DNA of 64,000 nt from Streptomyces sp. NBC_00557 (GCF_036345995.1 NZ_CP107796.1:7192001-7256000); one strand, 5' to 3'. Counted from the first letter of the stretch, positions 8,980 to 16,924 are shown. Numbers and translations are program-made. The notes: a model not told the origin generated them from the letters alone.

Positions 8980-9030
8980 GAGTGCTCCACGGAGGGGGAA
9001 CGGTACGGAGATGCGGGATCGTGCCCGCAC

Positions 9031-9073
9031 GCCGGCCCGGGGCAGGCCATGCCGGCCTCGGAAGGCAGGCCGG
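9031..9073 (-). promoter_or_regulatory. Candidate attenuator: two mutually exclusive hairpins
   Basis: Between the leader ORF and ssuC, GCCGGC at 9031-9036 can pair with GCCGGC at 9051-9056. Alternatively CCGGCC at 9052-9057 can pair with GGCCGG at 9068-9073. Both structures use 9052-9056, so only one can form. That is the arrangement expected if ribosome position on the leader ORF decides which hairpin folds. No U-tract follows, so a Rho-dependent or translational mechanism is equally possible. Confidence 0.4.
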
Positions 9074-9118
9074 GTCAGGGGTGGGGCAGCGGAGCCCGAG
9101 GAGAAGCGGAGAAAGGCG

Positions 9119-9202
9119 TCAGCGGCCGCGGTGACACGCGGCGGAGGCCACCCGCAGCAGGTCGATGTGACCGCGCGTGGTGAGCAGGGCTGAACGCAAC
9201 AT
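9119..9202 (-). CDS. Sulfur-operon leader peptide (27 residues)
   Basis: A 27-codon ORF lies in front of ssuC. Its core reads RGHIDLLRVASAAC, the signature I associate with actinobacterial 'putative leader peptides' preceding sulfur-assimilation operons. A single cysteine codon sits five codons before the TGA. The ATG is exactly 7 bases after a TACTTT -10 box, so the mRNA should be leaderless and start at this codon. The likely job is regulatory: ribosome stalling or slow decoding at the cysteine codon when cysteine is scarce would let transcription or translation proceed into ssuCBA. A second copy of the design is at 51956. Confidence 0.8.
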   Translation of the reverse strand: MLRSALLTTRGHIDLLRVASAACHRGR

Positions 9203-9209
9203 GCGGCAG

Positions 9210-9239
9210 AAAGTAGCCAGATGGCCGCGCCCGGGTCAA
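9210..9239 (-). promoter_or_regulatory. Promoter of the ssu operon
   Basis: TTGACC (complement of 9234-9239), an 18-base spacer and TACTTT (complement of 9210-9215) form a strong vegetative-type promoter. The expected start site falls on the leader ATG at 9202. Confidence 0.75.
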
Positions 9240-9325
9240 CGGTGTCTCGTCTTGTGGACCGCCCGTCTCGCCGAACCGCCCGCGCCGCAGGGTGTGAAAC
9301 CCGGCGTATGGGTCAGGATGGGGGC

Positions 9326-9748
9326 ATGCCAGAAGCCTTCACCACCCGATTGCTGCACGTCGCCACCGGTTCCCGGGAACGAGTGGTGGATCTGACCGCC
9401 GACTGCGAGGAGTTCCTGCGTGAGGCGGCGGCGGGCCGCGACGGTCTGCTCAGTATCTTCGTCCCGCACGCCACGGCCGGAATCGCCCTCATCGAGACGG
9501 GCGCCGGCAGCGACGACGACCTCCTCGCCGCCCTGCACACCCTGCTTCCCGCCGACGACCGCTGGCAGCACCGCCACGGCAGCCCCGGCCACGGCCGCGA
9601 CCACGTCCTCCCGGCCATCGTCCCGCCCCACGCGACCCTCCCGGTGATCGGCGGCCGCCTGGAGCTGGGCACCTGGCAGTCGGTGTGCCTGGTCGACACC
9701 AACAAGGACAACCCCGACCGCAAGGTGCGGCTGAGCTTCCTGGGCTGA
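9326..9748 (+). CDS. YjbQ family protein (UPF0047)
   Basis: A 140-residue single-domain protein of the YjbQ type. The conserved HATAGI block (around residue 50), the HGSPGHGRDHVLPAIV segment with its histidines and the closing LGTWQSVCLVDTN are all present. Escherichia coli YjbQ has weak thiamine-phosphate synthase activity in vitro, but the physiological role is unknown. The ATG at 9326 gives the family length; an upstream in-frame ATG at 9221 would add 35 residues of implausible composition. It stands alone, divergent from the ssu leader. Confidence 0.85.
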   Translation: MPEAFTTRLLHVATGSRERVVDLTADCEEFLREAAAGRDGLLSIFVPHATAGIALIETGAGSDDDLLAALHTLLPADDRWQHRHGSPGHGRDHVLPAIVPPHATLPVIGGRLELGTWQSVCLVDTNKDNPDRKVRLSFLG

Positions 9749-9952
9749 CCGGGGACGCGCCGGTGCGGTCCCGGCCGATGCCGGCGGTCGTGCGGTGCCG
9801 GCAGGCCGTGGTCGCCGGCGTCCGCCCGACGGCGGGCGTGGCGCCGCTGTCCGGGGGACTCCTTGTCGGATGCCGCCGGACGATGTGACGGGGCTCGGCG
9901 CGGGCCGAGTCGCGGTTCGCTCGCCGTGCCGGGGGGCCGGCCGGGACAAGGC

Positions 9953-10744
9953 TCAGGCCGGCCCGGAAGACGGCACCAGGCCGAGCTGCTGGGCCCTCAG
10001 CACGGTGCCCAGACGGTCGCGGGTACCCAGCTTGCGGTAGATGTTCTCGACGTGCTTGTGCACGGTGCGGACGGAGATGCCGAGGCGGCGGCCGATCGCG
10101 TCGGCGGTGAGCGCCTCGCTGAGCAGCAGCAGGACGGTCGTCTCGCGGGGCGTCAGCGCACACTCCCCCGCCCGCTCGTCCGGCGCAGCCCCCCGGCCGA
10201 GCCGGCGCCGCCACTCCTGAAGCAGCTGCCGCTGCCGCTCGACGGCGGCCAGCAGCGGCTGCGCGCGCTCCGCCATCGCGAGATGGTCGTCGGTGAAGTC
10301 CGTGCCGGTGCGATAGACCAGGCACCCGGTGATCGGCGTGGTGCTCTCACGGAGCGGCACGCCCAGCACATGGTCGACGCCGAGCGCCGCGTCGAGCAGG
10401 CGTGCCGTCGCGCTCTCGGACCAGCCGCGTCCCGCCGCCCGCCGCGCGGTGACCGGCGTCCGGTCGGTCCTCCCCGCATAGTGCTGGGCCAGCGGGTAGC
10501 CCGCGCGCAGCAGAGCCAGGTCCGCTTCCCCGAGCCGCTCCAGCTCGGCGGCGACGGCGCCGGGCGCCGCTCCGATCGTGCCCGTGTCCTCGCTCCAGTC
10601 GTCGAGTTTGTGGAGGACCGCCTCGCCGCCGCACAGGTCCGCCAGGGCACCGGCGAGCATCGGCCACAGACGGGCGGGCTCCCGCTCGTGCAGCGCCGCC
10701 ACCGCGACCGCCGCCATCCGTTCGTAGGCCCTCTCCAGCGCCAC
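9953..10744 (-). CDS. LuxR family regulator with a GAF-like sensor domain
   Basis: The C-terminal ~60 residues are a textbook LuxR helix-turn-helix: LTPRETTVLLLLSEALTADAIGRRLGISVRTVHKHVENIYRKLG. The preceding ~190 residues look like a GAF-type alpha/beta sensor (LGVPLRESTTPITGCLVYRTGTDF), not a phosphorylated receiver. A small-molecule signal is therefore more likely than a two-component partner, and no kinase is nearby. The start GTG 10744 is chosen because GGAGAGG lies five bases before it; an ATG at 10807 is also in frame but has no ribosome site and would put a palindrome inside the gene. Confidence 0.85.
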   Translation of the reverse strand: MALERAYERMAAVAVAALHEREPARLWPMLAGALADLCGGEAVLHKLDDWSEDTGTIGAAPGAVAAELERLGEADLALLRAGYPLAQHYAGRTDRTPVTARRAAGRGWSESATARLLDAALGVDHVLGVPLRESTTPITGCLVYRTGTDFTDDHLAMAERAQPLLAAVERQRQLLQEWRRRLGRGAAPDERAGECALTPRETTVLLLLSEALTADAIGRRLGISVRTVHKHVENIYRKLGTRDRLGTVLRAQQLGLVPSSGPA

Positions 10745-10792
10745 CTGTTCCTCTCCGGTCTGTCGCGGCGGCCCGTCTTCTCCGTCGGGGTA

Positions 10793-10804
10793 CGTACTTG
10801 TACG
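10793..10804. promoter_or_regulatory. Palindrome upstream of the LuxR gene
   Basis: CGTAC and GTACG flank a TT centre about 50 bases before the preferred start of the LuxR-type gene. The position suits autoregulation. Confidence 0.3.
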
Positions 10805-11008
10805 CATACTCTCGCGGCCCCCGGCCGGTGCACACTGCAACCCGACGGCACCGGCCCGCGGCGGACGGGAGTCCGGCGGGCCGCCGACGCGGGGGAGCGG
10901 CGGCCCGCCCGGTGCCGTACCCGTCATCCTGCCCAGGCGCCGGCGCCGGCGCCGAGCGCGCGGTCCACCCTTCCGATCAGGCGACGGGAACAGCAGGGCA
11001 GCCCACCG

Positions 11009-11039
11009 ACAACGCCCTCCGGGAGCCGGAGGGCGTTGT
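11009..11039 (-). terminator. Terminator of the DUF5997 gene
   Basis: Fourteen-base perfect arms (ACAACGCCCTCCGG at 11009-11022 and its complement at 11026-11039) enclose a 3-base loop, 31 bases beyond the stop of the minus-strand gene. Confidence 0.8.
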
Positions 11040-11069
11040 GGAGAAACGGTTCTCGGGAGGCGGGGCGGA

Positions 11070-11471
11070 TCAGCCGCGGCGGGCGGCGCGCTCCTGCTTC
11101 TCCTTGTTCCGCTGCTTGATCCGCGCGGCCTCCTTGCGGACCTCGGCCTGAGTGGCACGCTCCCGCTCCAGCCACTCGGGCCGCTCCTGCTTCAGCGCCT
11201 CGATCTGACCGGTGGTCAGCGGCTCCGTCACGCCGCCCCGCGCGAGGCCGGCGATCGACACGCCGAGCTTCGCGGCGACCACCGGACGCGGGTGGGGGCC
11301 GTTGCGCCGCAGCTCGCTCAGCCACTCCGGCGGGTTCGCCTGCAGCTCGTTCAGCTCGGCGCGTGTGACGACGCCCTCCTGGAACGAGGCGGGGGTGGCG
11401 GGGAGGTACACACCCAGCTTCTTCGCCGCGGTCGCGGGCTTCATCGTCTGGGTGCTCTGCTGCGAACTCAT
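11070..11471 (-). CDS. DUF5997-type protein with helix-turn-helix-like segments
   Basis: A 133-residue basic, mostly helical protein matching a conserved actinobacterial family of unknown function that I believe is DUF5997. Two similar segments, TAAKKLGVYLPATP and PVVAAKLGVSIAGLARGGVTEPLTTGQIEALKQERPEWLERER, look like short helix-turn-helix units, and the C-terminus is a charged Lys/Arg/Glu helix. It is divergent from a protein that is a LysR ligand-binding domain without DNA-binding part. I infer that this protein could supply DNA binding for it. TACCCT lies 7 bases before the ATG, so the message is probably leaderless. Confidence 0.75.
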   Translation of the reverse strand: MSSQQSTQTMKPATAAKKLGVYLPATPASFQEGVVTRAELNELQANPPEWLSELRRNGPHPRPVVAAKLGVSIAGLARGGVTEPLTTGQIEALKQERPEWLERERATQAEVRKEAARIKQRNKEKQERAARRG

Positions 11472-11478
11472 GAGGCCA

Positions 11479-11523
11479 AGGGTATCGGCCGTGTGCGGGG
11501 CGGCCGGCCACGGCCGGTAGCCT
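11479..11523. promoter_or_regulatory. Divergent pair of leaderless promoters
   Basis: On the minus strand TACCCT (complement of 11479-11484) is 7 bases from the DUF5997 start. On the plus strand TAGCCT (11518-11523) is 6 bases from the GTG at 11530. Neither has a good -35. The two -10 boxes lie only 33 bases apart, so polymerases should interfere. Confidence 0.45.
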
Positions 11524-11529
11524 GGCCTG

Positions 11530-12312
11530 GTGACAGGCTCGGAGGAATCACCGTCCTTCCGGCTCGCGTACGTACCCGGAGTGACGCCCGCCAAATGGGC
11601 GAGGATCTGGAACGAGCGCCTGCCGGACATCCCGCTCACTCTCGTCCAGGTACCCGCCGCCGAGGCCCAGGACGTGCTGCGGGCGGGGGAGGCCGACGCG
11701 GGCCTCGTACGGCTCCCCGTGGACCGTACGTTCTTCAGCGCGATCCCCCTGTACACCGAGACCACGGTGGTCGTCGTCCCCAAGGACCACCTGATCACGG
11801 CCGTGGACGAGGTGACCCTGGCCGACCTCGCCGACGAGGTGCTCTTCCACCCCCTGGACGACGTCTTCGACTGGGACCGCCCGCCCGGCGAGCCCGCCTT
11901 CGAACGCCCCGCGACGACACCGGACGCGATCGAGCTGGTGGCCGCGAACGTCGGCCTGCTGGTCGTCCCGCAGTCCCTGGCCCGCCTCTACCACCGCAGG
12001 GACCTCACCTACCGCCCGGTCACCGACGCCCCCCAGTCCAGCGTCGCCCTGTCCTGGCCGGAGGAGGCCACCACCGACCTGGTGGAGGACTTCATCGGCA
12101 TCGTCCGCGGCCGCACCGTCAACAGCACCCGGGGCCGTACCCGGCCCGCGGCCGAGCAGGAGCAGAAGCCTTCCGAACCGAAGGGCGCCCGGCAGAAGCC
12201 GGCGCCGAAGGGCGCGGGCCGCACCGCGCGCGCCCGCGCCGCGGGTGGCGGCACGCGCACCGCCGGGTCCAAGCAGGCCCCCAAGCGGGGCAAGCCCCGC
12301 CGGAGATCCTGA
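11530..12312 (+). CDS. Stand-alone LysR-type effector-binding domain with basic tail
   Basis: Residues 8-195 resemble the periplasmic-binding-like effector domain of LysR regulators: FRLAYVPGVTPAKWARIWNERLPDIPLTLVQV begins exactly where such domains begin, and VAANVGLLVVPQSLARLYHRRDLTYRPV is a family hallmark. The usual N-terminal helix-turn-helix is absent. Instead the last ~65 residues are a Lys/Arg/Ala/Pro tail resembling a non-specific DNA-binding tail. The start is GTG 11530. It is divergent from the DUF5997-type gene, and the two may act together as a split regulator, which is inference. Confidence 0.82.
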   Translation: MTGSEESPSFRLAYVPGVTPAKWARIWNERLPDIPLTLVQVPAAEAQDVLRAGEADAGLVRLPVDRTFFSAIPLYTETTVVVVPKDHLITAVDEVTLADLADEVLFHPLDDVFDWDRPPGEPAFERPATTPDAIELVAANVGLLVVPQSLARLYHRRDLTYRPVTDAPQSSVALSWPEEATTDLVEDFIGIVRGRTVNSTRGRTRPAAEQEQKPSEPKGARQKPAPKGAGRTARARAAGGGTRTAGSKQAPKRGKPRRRS

Positions 12313-12342
12313 GGGCCCGGCGGCACCCCTGAGGCCGGGCCC
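12313..12342. terminator. Terminator between convergent genes
   Basis: GGGCCCGGC at 12313-12321 pairs with GCCGGGCCC at 12334-12342 immediately after the plus-strand stop. It can serve both this gene and the convergent MFS gene ending at 12376. Confidence 0.5.
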
Positions 12343-12375
12343 CGCCGGATCGCGCCCCCGACGGGAACCAGCCCC

Positions 12376-13827
12376 CTACACGCTCTCCCGCGCCGGCTCC
12401 AGCTGCGGGCGGACCCGGCGTTCCCGCAGGTCGGCGTAGGCCAGGGACAGGGCCAGCAGGATGATCGCGACGGACGTGAGCAGGCCGTACTGGAGCGCCG
12501 TGGCGGGGGTGCCGTGGTGGGCGAGGTGGGCGAAGTACACCGAGCCCACCACGGCGACGCCGGCCGCGGACCCGATGCGCTGGGCGGTCTGGAGCACCCC
12601 GCCCGCGGCGCCGCCGCGCCGGACCGGCACGAGGGACAGGGTGAGCGTGGTGTTGGGGGAGATGGTCAGCCCGGAGCCGACCCCGGCGACGAGCAGGGGG
12701 AGTGCGGCCGCCCAGGCCACGCCCCGTCCCGGTACCCAGTGCACGGCCGCGATGGCGCCGAGCATGCCGGCCGCCACCGTGCACAGCCCGGCGATGACCA
12801 GCCTGCGCCCGAAGCGCACCACCAGCCGGCCGCCGGCCGCCGCACCGAGCGCCGAGCCCGCCGCGAACGGCATGGACGACAGGCCCGCCGCGAGCGCGCC
12901 GTAGCCCAGGCCGTTCTGCAGGAACAGCGTGTAGACGAAGAACAGCGTGGTGAAGCCGCCGAAGTACACCAGGCTCAGCAGCGCGCCCAGCGAGAAGGAG
13001 CGCAGCTGGAAGAGCCGCAGATCGACCAGGGGAGCCCGCTCGTGGCGCACCTGGCGCCGCTCCCACGCCCAGAACGCGGCCAGCAGCCCGGCGCCGGCCG
13101 GAAGCAGGGCCCACTTCAGCCGGCCGTGCCACTGCTGTTCCTGCACCAGCGGCAGCATCAGGGCGAGCACGCCCGAGCCGAGAAGCAGCACGCCCGGCAC
13201 GTCGAAGCACTCGCGCCTGCCCGGCGAGCCGGGGGAGCGGGGCAGCAGCCGCAGTCCCGCGCAGAACACGGCGGCCCCGAGGGGCAGGTTGACGTAGAAC
13301 ACCCAGCGCCAGGCGTCGGGGCCGCCGGCCGCCTGGATCAGCAGGCCGCCCACCAGCGGGCCGACCGCCGTGGAGATGCCGATGGTGCTGCCCATCAGCC
13401 CGAACGCGCGGGCCCGCTCCCGGCCCTGGAACATCTGCTGGATCAGCGCCGAGGTCTGCGGCGCGATCAGTCCCGCCGACGCACCCTGGACCAGCCGGAA
13501 CAGCACCAGCCACGCCGCGCCGGTGGACAGCCCGCAGGCAGCCGAGGCAAGGGTGAACAGCGCGAGCCCGGTCAGGAAGGTCCGGCTCCGTCCGCGCATG
13601 TCGCCCAGCCGCCCGGCCGGGACCAGGGACAGACCGAGGGTGAGGGCGTATCCGGACATCACCCACGACAGCTCGGCCGTGCTGGCGCCCAGTCCGCGCT
13701 GCACCGAGGGCAGCGCCACGTTCACGATCGACGTGTCCAGCAAGGTCATGAAGGCCGCGGTCAGGCAGACGGCGAGCGCCTGCCACCGCCGGTCGTGCGG
13801 GGCCGGCCCGGCCCGGTCTGTGGTCAT
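12376..13827 (-). CDS. MFS drug exporter, DHA2 (EmrB/QacA) type
   Basis: A 483-residue hydrophobic protein with about 14 predicted membrane segments. The motifs fit proton-driven drug export: LLDTSIVNVALPSVQRGLG in the first segment, GRLGDMRGRSRTF in the loop after segment 2 (motif A), and the glycine-rich motif C region LMGSTIGISTAVGPLVGGLLI. It should export hydrophobic compounds in exchange for protons. No regulator is adjacent. TAGCGT lies 6 bases before the ATG, suggesting a leaderless mRNA. The substrate is unknown. Confidence 0.9.
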   Translation of the reverse strand: MTTDRAGPAPHDRRWQALAVCLTAAFMTLLDTSIVNVALPSVQRGLGASTAELSWVMSGYALTLGLSLVPAGRLGDMRGRSRTFLTGLALFTLASAACGLSTGAAWLVLFRLVQGASAGLIAPQTSALIQQMFQGRERARAFGLMGSTIGISTAVGPLVGGLLIQAAGGPDAWRWVFYVNLPLGAAVFCAGLRLLPRSPGSPGRRECFDVPGVLLLGSGVLALMLPLVQEQQWHGRLKWALLPAGAGLLAAFWAWERRQVRHERAPLVDLRLFQLRSFSLGALLSLVYFGGFTTLFFVYTLFLQNGLGYGALAAGLSSMPFAAGSALGAAAGGRLVVRFGRRLVIAGLCTVAAGMLGAIAAVHWVPGRGVAWAAALPLLVAGVGSGLTISPNTTLTLSLVPVRRGGAAGGVLQTAQRIGSAAGVAVVGSVYFAHLAHHGTPATALQYGLLTSVAIILLALSLAYADLRERRVRPQLEPARESV

Positions 13828-13918
13828 GGGATCACGCTAGGCAGCCACCGCGCCGGGCGCACCGCGGGAGCGTCCCTGGCGTGAACGGCGACCTGCGGCG
13901 GCACGCGTGTACGTGCGG

Positions 13919-14632
13919 TCAGCGGGACCGCGCCGTGGCCCGGAGCCAGGCGTACGCCGAATGGGCCGTGAACTCCGTCTGGCCGCCGCGCAGCAGCAGG
14001 GTCGCCGTGGCGAATTCGGGCGCGTCGGCCTGGGCGGCCACGTACGGGATCGCGATGCAGCGCATGCCGGCCGCGTGGGCGGCGGCCGCGCCGGGTGCCG
14101 CGTCCTCCAGCACCACGCAGTCGGCTGGGTCCGCGCCGAGCCGCCGGGCCGCCTCCAGCAGCACGTCGGGCGCGGGCTTGCCGTGCGGCACCTCCTCCGC
14201 GGACACCGCCGTACGCAGATACGCCCCGAGGCCCGTTCCCTCGAGGATCGCCGCGATCGCCTCCGGCGAGGAGCCCGACGCGACCGCCATGGGTACGCCG
14301 TCGGCCGCCAGGAGTTCCACGAGCTTGCGCATCTCCGGGTAGACCGGTGTGCGGGCGCGGGCCAGATCCAGGTAGCGCCGGTTCAGCTCGGCGAGCAGCT
14401 CCTCGGCGGACACGGCCAGGCCGTAGCGTTCCTTCCAGAGCCGGGTCGCGTCCTGGTTGCCGACGCCGACGTAGGCCTCGTTGTCCGCCCAGGTGAAGTC
14501 CGGGACGCCGTGCCCGGCCAGGGTCTGCCGGCTCGCCTCGTAGTAGTTCGGCTCGCTGTCCACCAGCGTTCCGTCGAGATCGAAGATGACCGAGAGGGCG
14601 CCGAGGTGGCTCATGCGGTCCAGGATGCCCAC
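13919..14632 (-). CDS. HAD superfamily phosphatase (beta-phosphoglucomutase-like)
   Basis: About 237 residues with all four HAD motifs: IFDLDGTLVDSEP (nucleophile and acid/base aspartates), VASGSSPEAI, GKPAPDVLLEAA with the lysine, and VLEDAAPGAAAAHAAGM. The helical cap between motifs I and II is of the C1 type, as in sugar phosphatases and beta-phosphoglucomutases. The GTG at 14632 lies two bases after the TGA of the Lrp gene, indicating coupled translation; ATG 14614 is the alternative. The substrate is unknown. Confidence 0.85.
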   Translation of the reverse strand: MGILDRMSHLGALSVIFDLDGTLVDSEPNYYEASRQTLAGHGVPDFTWADNEAYVGVGNQDATRLWKERYGLAVSAEELLAELNRRYLDLARARTPVYPEMRKLVELLAADGVPMAVASGSSPEAIAAILEGTGLGAYLRTAVSAEEVPHGKPAPDVLLEAARRLGADPADCVVLEDAAPGAAAAHAAGMRCIAIPYVAAQADAPEFATATLLLRGGQTEFTAHSAYAWLRATARSR

Positions 14633-14634
14633 GG

Positions 14635-15111
14635 TCAGGCGCGGGCCGCGCGGCCGATGGACTCCACCAGGGGCAGCAGCCGGTGCGGGACGCGCTCGCG
14701 CAGCGCGACCTCCGTGCGGGTGCGTACCACGCCCGGCAGGCTGATCAGCTTCTGGATGACGTCCTCCAGATGGGCGTTGTCCCGGCCCACCACCCGGGCG
14801 AGCAGGTCCCCGCCGCCCGTGATGGAGAACGCCTCGACGATCTCCGGTACGGCGGCCAGCGCGTCCCCGACGTCGTCCAGATGGCCCTGGGTGACCTCGA
14901 TGTGCACGAACGCCAGCACCGGATGGCCGAGCGCTGCGGGGGAGAGGGTGGGACCGGTGCCGGTGATGACGCCGTCCCGTTCCATGCGGTCCAGCCGGGC
15001 CTGGAGCGTGCCGCGGGCGACGCCCAGGATGCGGGCGTACTCGCGCACGCTGGTGCGCGGCTGTTCCAGGAGCAGCCGCAGGATGCGGGTGTCGAGTTCG
15101 TCGACGGCCAT
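14635..15111 (-). CDS. Lrp/AsnC family transcriptional regulator
   Basis: The N-terminal winged helix (LDTRILRLLLEQPRTSVREYARILGVARGTLQARLDRMERDGVI) and the C-terminal RAM ligand domain (LAFVHIEVTQGHLDDVGDALAAVPEIVEAFSITGGGDLLARVVGRD) are both complete, in about 158 residues. Such proteins form octameric discs and sense amino acids. ATG 15111 is 8 bases after TACAGT, suggesting a leaderless transcript. It is divergent from a FUSC membrane protein, and three related sequence elements in the shared spacer look like its operators. It is co-transcribed with the HAD gene. Confidence 0.9.
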   Translation of the reverse strand: MAVDELDTRILRLLLEQPRTSVREYARILGVARGTLQARLDRMERDGVITGTGPTLSPAALGHPVLAFVHIEVTQGHLDDVGDALAAVPEIVEAFSITGGGDLLARVVGRDNAHLEDVIQKLISLPGVVRTRTEVALRERVPHRLLPLVESIGRAARA

Positions 15112-15121
15112 GATGGACGAC

Positions 15122-15227
15122 TGTACCAATGGCTTAGCGCACGCACCGGCGCGTGTGCCGTCCGACCTGGTCCGTTGGCCTTCCGGTGACCCCGATGGTG
15201 GCCCTCACCGCTGAGCCAATGGACCAG
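15122..15227. promoter_or_regulatory. Three related elements in the Lrp/FUSC divergent promoter
   Basis: AGCCAATGGACCAG at 15214-15227 and CTGGTCCGTTGGCC at 15167-15180 are inverted copies matching at 12 of 14 bases. A weaker inverted copy spans 15122-15137 (TACCAATGGCTTA). Multiple spaced copies suit a multimeric Lrp protein. Confidence 0.45.
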
Positions 15228-15351
15228 CGATTCCGGTCTCACTTGAGCCAGTGACCCCGGTGATGCTCTCATGGACACGTCGATGGCGCTGCGGAACCCC
15301 GCGGCGCCTTTTGTGTGCGATGTACCACGTCGTATCCAGGGGAGGGCATCA

Positions 15352-16878
15352 GTGCTGAAGAGGATGTTCGTGGCTCCGGACCCGGGGCGGGCGCGGCTGC
15401 GCTTCGCCGCGCGGGCCGTCCTCGGCATCGGCCTGGCGGTCGTCGTCTGCTACCTCGCCGGGCACTCCCTCGTCGGTGCGGTGACCGGTGGCCTCGCCGC
15501 GCTGCTCGCCCTGTTCACCGTCACCGACGCGACCGTGCGCGGGCAGGCCGTCACCACGGCGCTGCTGCCCGTCGTGGGCGTGCCCGTGCTCGCCGCCGCG
15601 GCCGAGCTGCACGCCCTGCCCGTCGCGCGTGACGCCGTCTTCCTGGCCGTCGTCGGCGCCGGGGTGTACGCGCGCCGCTGGGGCCCGCGCGGGCACAGCC
15701 TCGGCGTGTTCGCGTTCATGACCTTCTTCGTGGCCCAGTTCGTGCACGCGACTCCGGCCCAGCTGCCCGAGCTGTACGCCGCCGTTGTGCTGTCCGTGGT
15801 CAGCGCCGCCGCGGTGCGCTTCGGCGTGTGGTGCTACGAGCGCCGGCTGCCCCCGGCCGTCGTGCCCTCCCTCACCCTCGACTTCGCCGGAGCGAGGGGA
15901 TCCTCATCGCCCGTCGGACGCGTTCTGGCCCGCGTGACCACGCGGCAGGCCGTCCAGGCGACCGCCGGCGCGGGCTTCGCGCTGGTGGTGGGCCAGCTGG
16001 TGTCCGGACAGCGCTGGTACTGGGCCGTGGGCGCCACCTGGTGGATCTTCGTCAACACCACCTCGCGCGGCGAGACGCTGGTGCGCGGCTTCCGCCGGGT
16101 CCTCGGCACCGTGATCGGCATCGGCCTGGGCTTCCTCGTCGCCGTCCCCCTGGGCGGCGCGCCGGTCCCGACGGCCGTCCTGATCGCCGTCGCCGTCTTC
16201 GGCATCTTCTACACGGCCGCCGTCTCCTACACCTGGATGATGCTCTGCGTGACGCTGCTCGCCGAACTGCTCTACGGCCTGTTCGGCGTCCTGAGCCCCG
16301 GCCTGCTCGGGCTGCGGCTCGCCGAGACCGGCGTGGGCGCGCTCGGCGCCGCGCTCGCGGTGCTGTTCGTGCTGCCGGTCACCACGCACGCCGTCACGGA
16401 CGCCTGGATCGGGCGCGCCCTGCGCTGTGTGCACGCCTGCACGGCCGAGGCCGCCGCCCGGCTCGCGGGCTCCGCCACGGCCGACCCGGCGCCCCGCGTC
16501 GCCGAACTGGAGCAGCTGCTCGGCCGGGTCCGGCTCGCCGTGGCCCCGCTGGTGCACCCGCTGAATCCGATGCCGGCCCGCAAGCGGCGCGCCCGCCGGG
16601 TCGTCGCCCTCCTCGACGACTGCGCCCGCGAGGTCCGCGGCCTGGTGGCGGTCGCCGCCGACCCCGTGGCCTCCCACGACGCCCGGCTGGCGGCGGCCTG
16701 CTGGCGCGTCGAGGCCGCCGTCGAGGCGCTGACCGAGGGCCGCCCGGACGCCCTCGGCAGCCCCGCCGAACCGCCGGCCGAGCCCGCCCTGGCCCACCTG
16801 CACGGCCTCGAGCGTGCCCTCGCCGACCTGGCCGAACCCCTGCGCGCCTCCACGGGCTCGCCTCTGGTGGGGGCTTGA
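15352..16878 (+). CDS. FUSC family membrane protein
   Basis: About 508 residues with two hydrophobic bundles, roughly residues 20-150 and 200-370. They are separated and followed by helical soluble segments, as in fusaric-acid-resistance-type (FUSC/aromatic acid exporter) proteins. The second bundle includes GQRWYWAVGATWWIFVNTTSRGETLVRGFRRVLGTVIGIGLG, the characteristic FUSC_2 block. GTG 15352 is chosen over ATG 15271 because GGGGAGG precedes it at ideal spacing. A role in export of small aromatic acids or amino acid derivatives under Lrp control is inference. Confidence 0.85.
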   Translation: MLKRMFVAPDPGRARLRFAARAVLGIGLAVVVCYLAGHSLVGAVTGGLAALLALFTVTDATVRGQAVTTALLPVVGVPVLAAAAELHALPVARDAVFLAVVGAGVYARRWGPRGHSLGVFAFMTFFVAQFVHATPAQLPELYAAVVLSVVSAAAVRFGVWCYERRLPPAVVPSLTLDFAGARGSSSPVGRVLARVTTRQAVQATAGAGFALVVGQLVSGQRWYWAVGATWWIFVNTTSRGETLVRGFRRVLGTVIGIGLGFLVAVPLGGAPVPTAVLIAVAVFGIFYTAAVSYTWMMLCVTLLAELLYGLFGVLSPGLLGLRLAETGVGALGAALAVLFVLPVTTHAVTDAWIGRALRCVHACTAEAAARLAGSATADPAPRVAELEQLLGRVRLAVAPLVHPLNPMPARKRRARRVVALLDDCAREVRGLVAVAADPVASHDARLAAACWRVEAAVEALTEGRPDALGSPAEPPAEPALAHLHGLERALADLAEPLRASTGSPLVGA

Positions 16879-16924
16879 GTCGAGCCCCTGCGCCTCCGCG
16901 GGTTCGCCTCTGGTGGGAGCCTGA
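16834..16924 (+). repeat. Tandem duplication of the FUSC gene end
   Basis: The last 45 bases of the gene (16834-16878, including the stop) are repeated at 16882-16924 with a 2-base deletion and a few substitutions. The second copy is out of frame and lies beyond the stop, so the duplication does not alter the protein. Confidence 0.7.

Noticed and set aside
13881..13920. Third sulfur leader peptide near the MFS gene (GTG ORF with Cys-Thr-Cys)
   Set aside because: It lacks the H(I/V)DL and ASA(x)C core, runs on as a long frame and precedes no sulfur gene.
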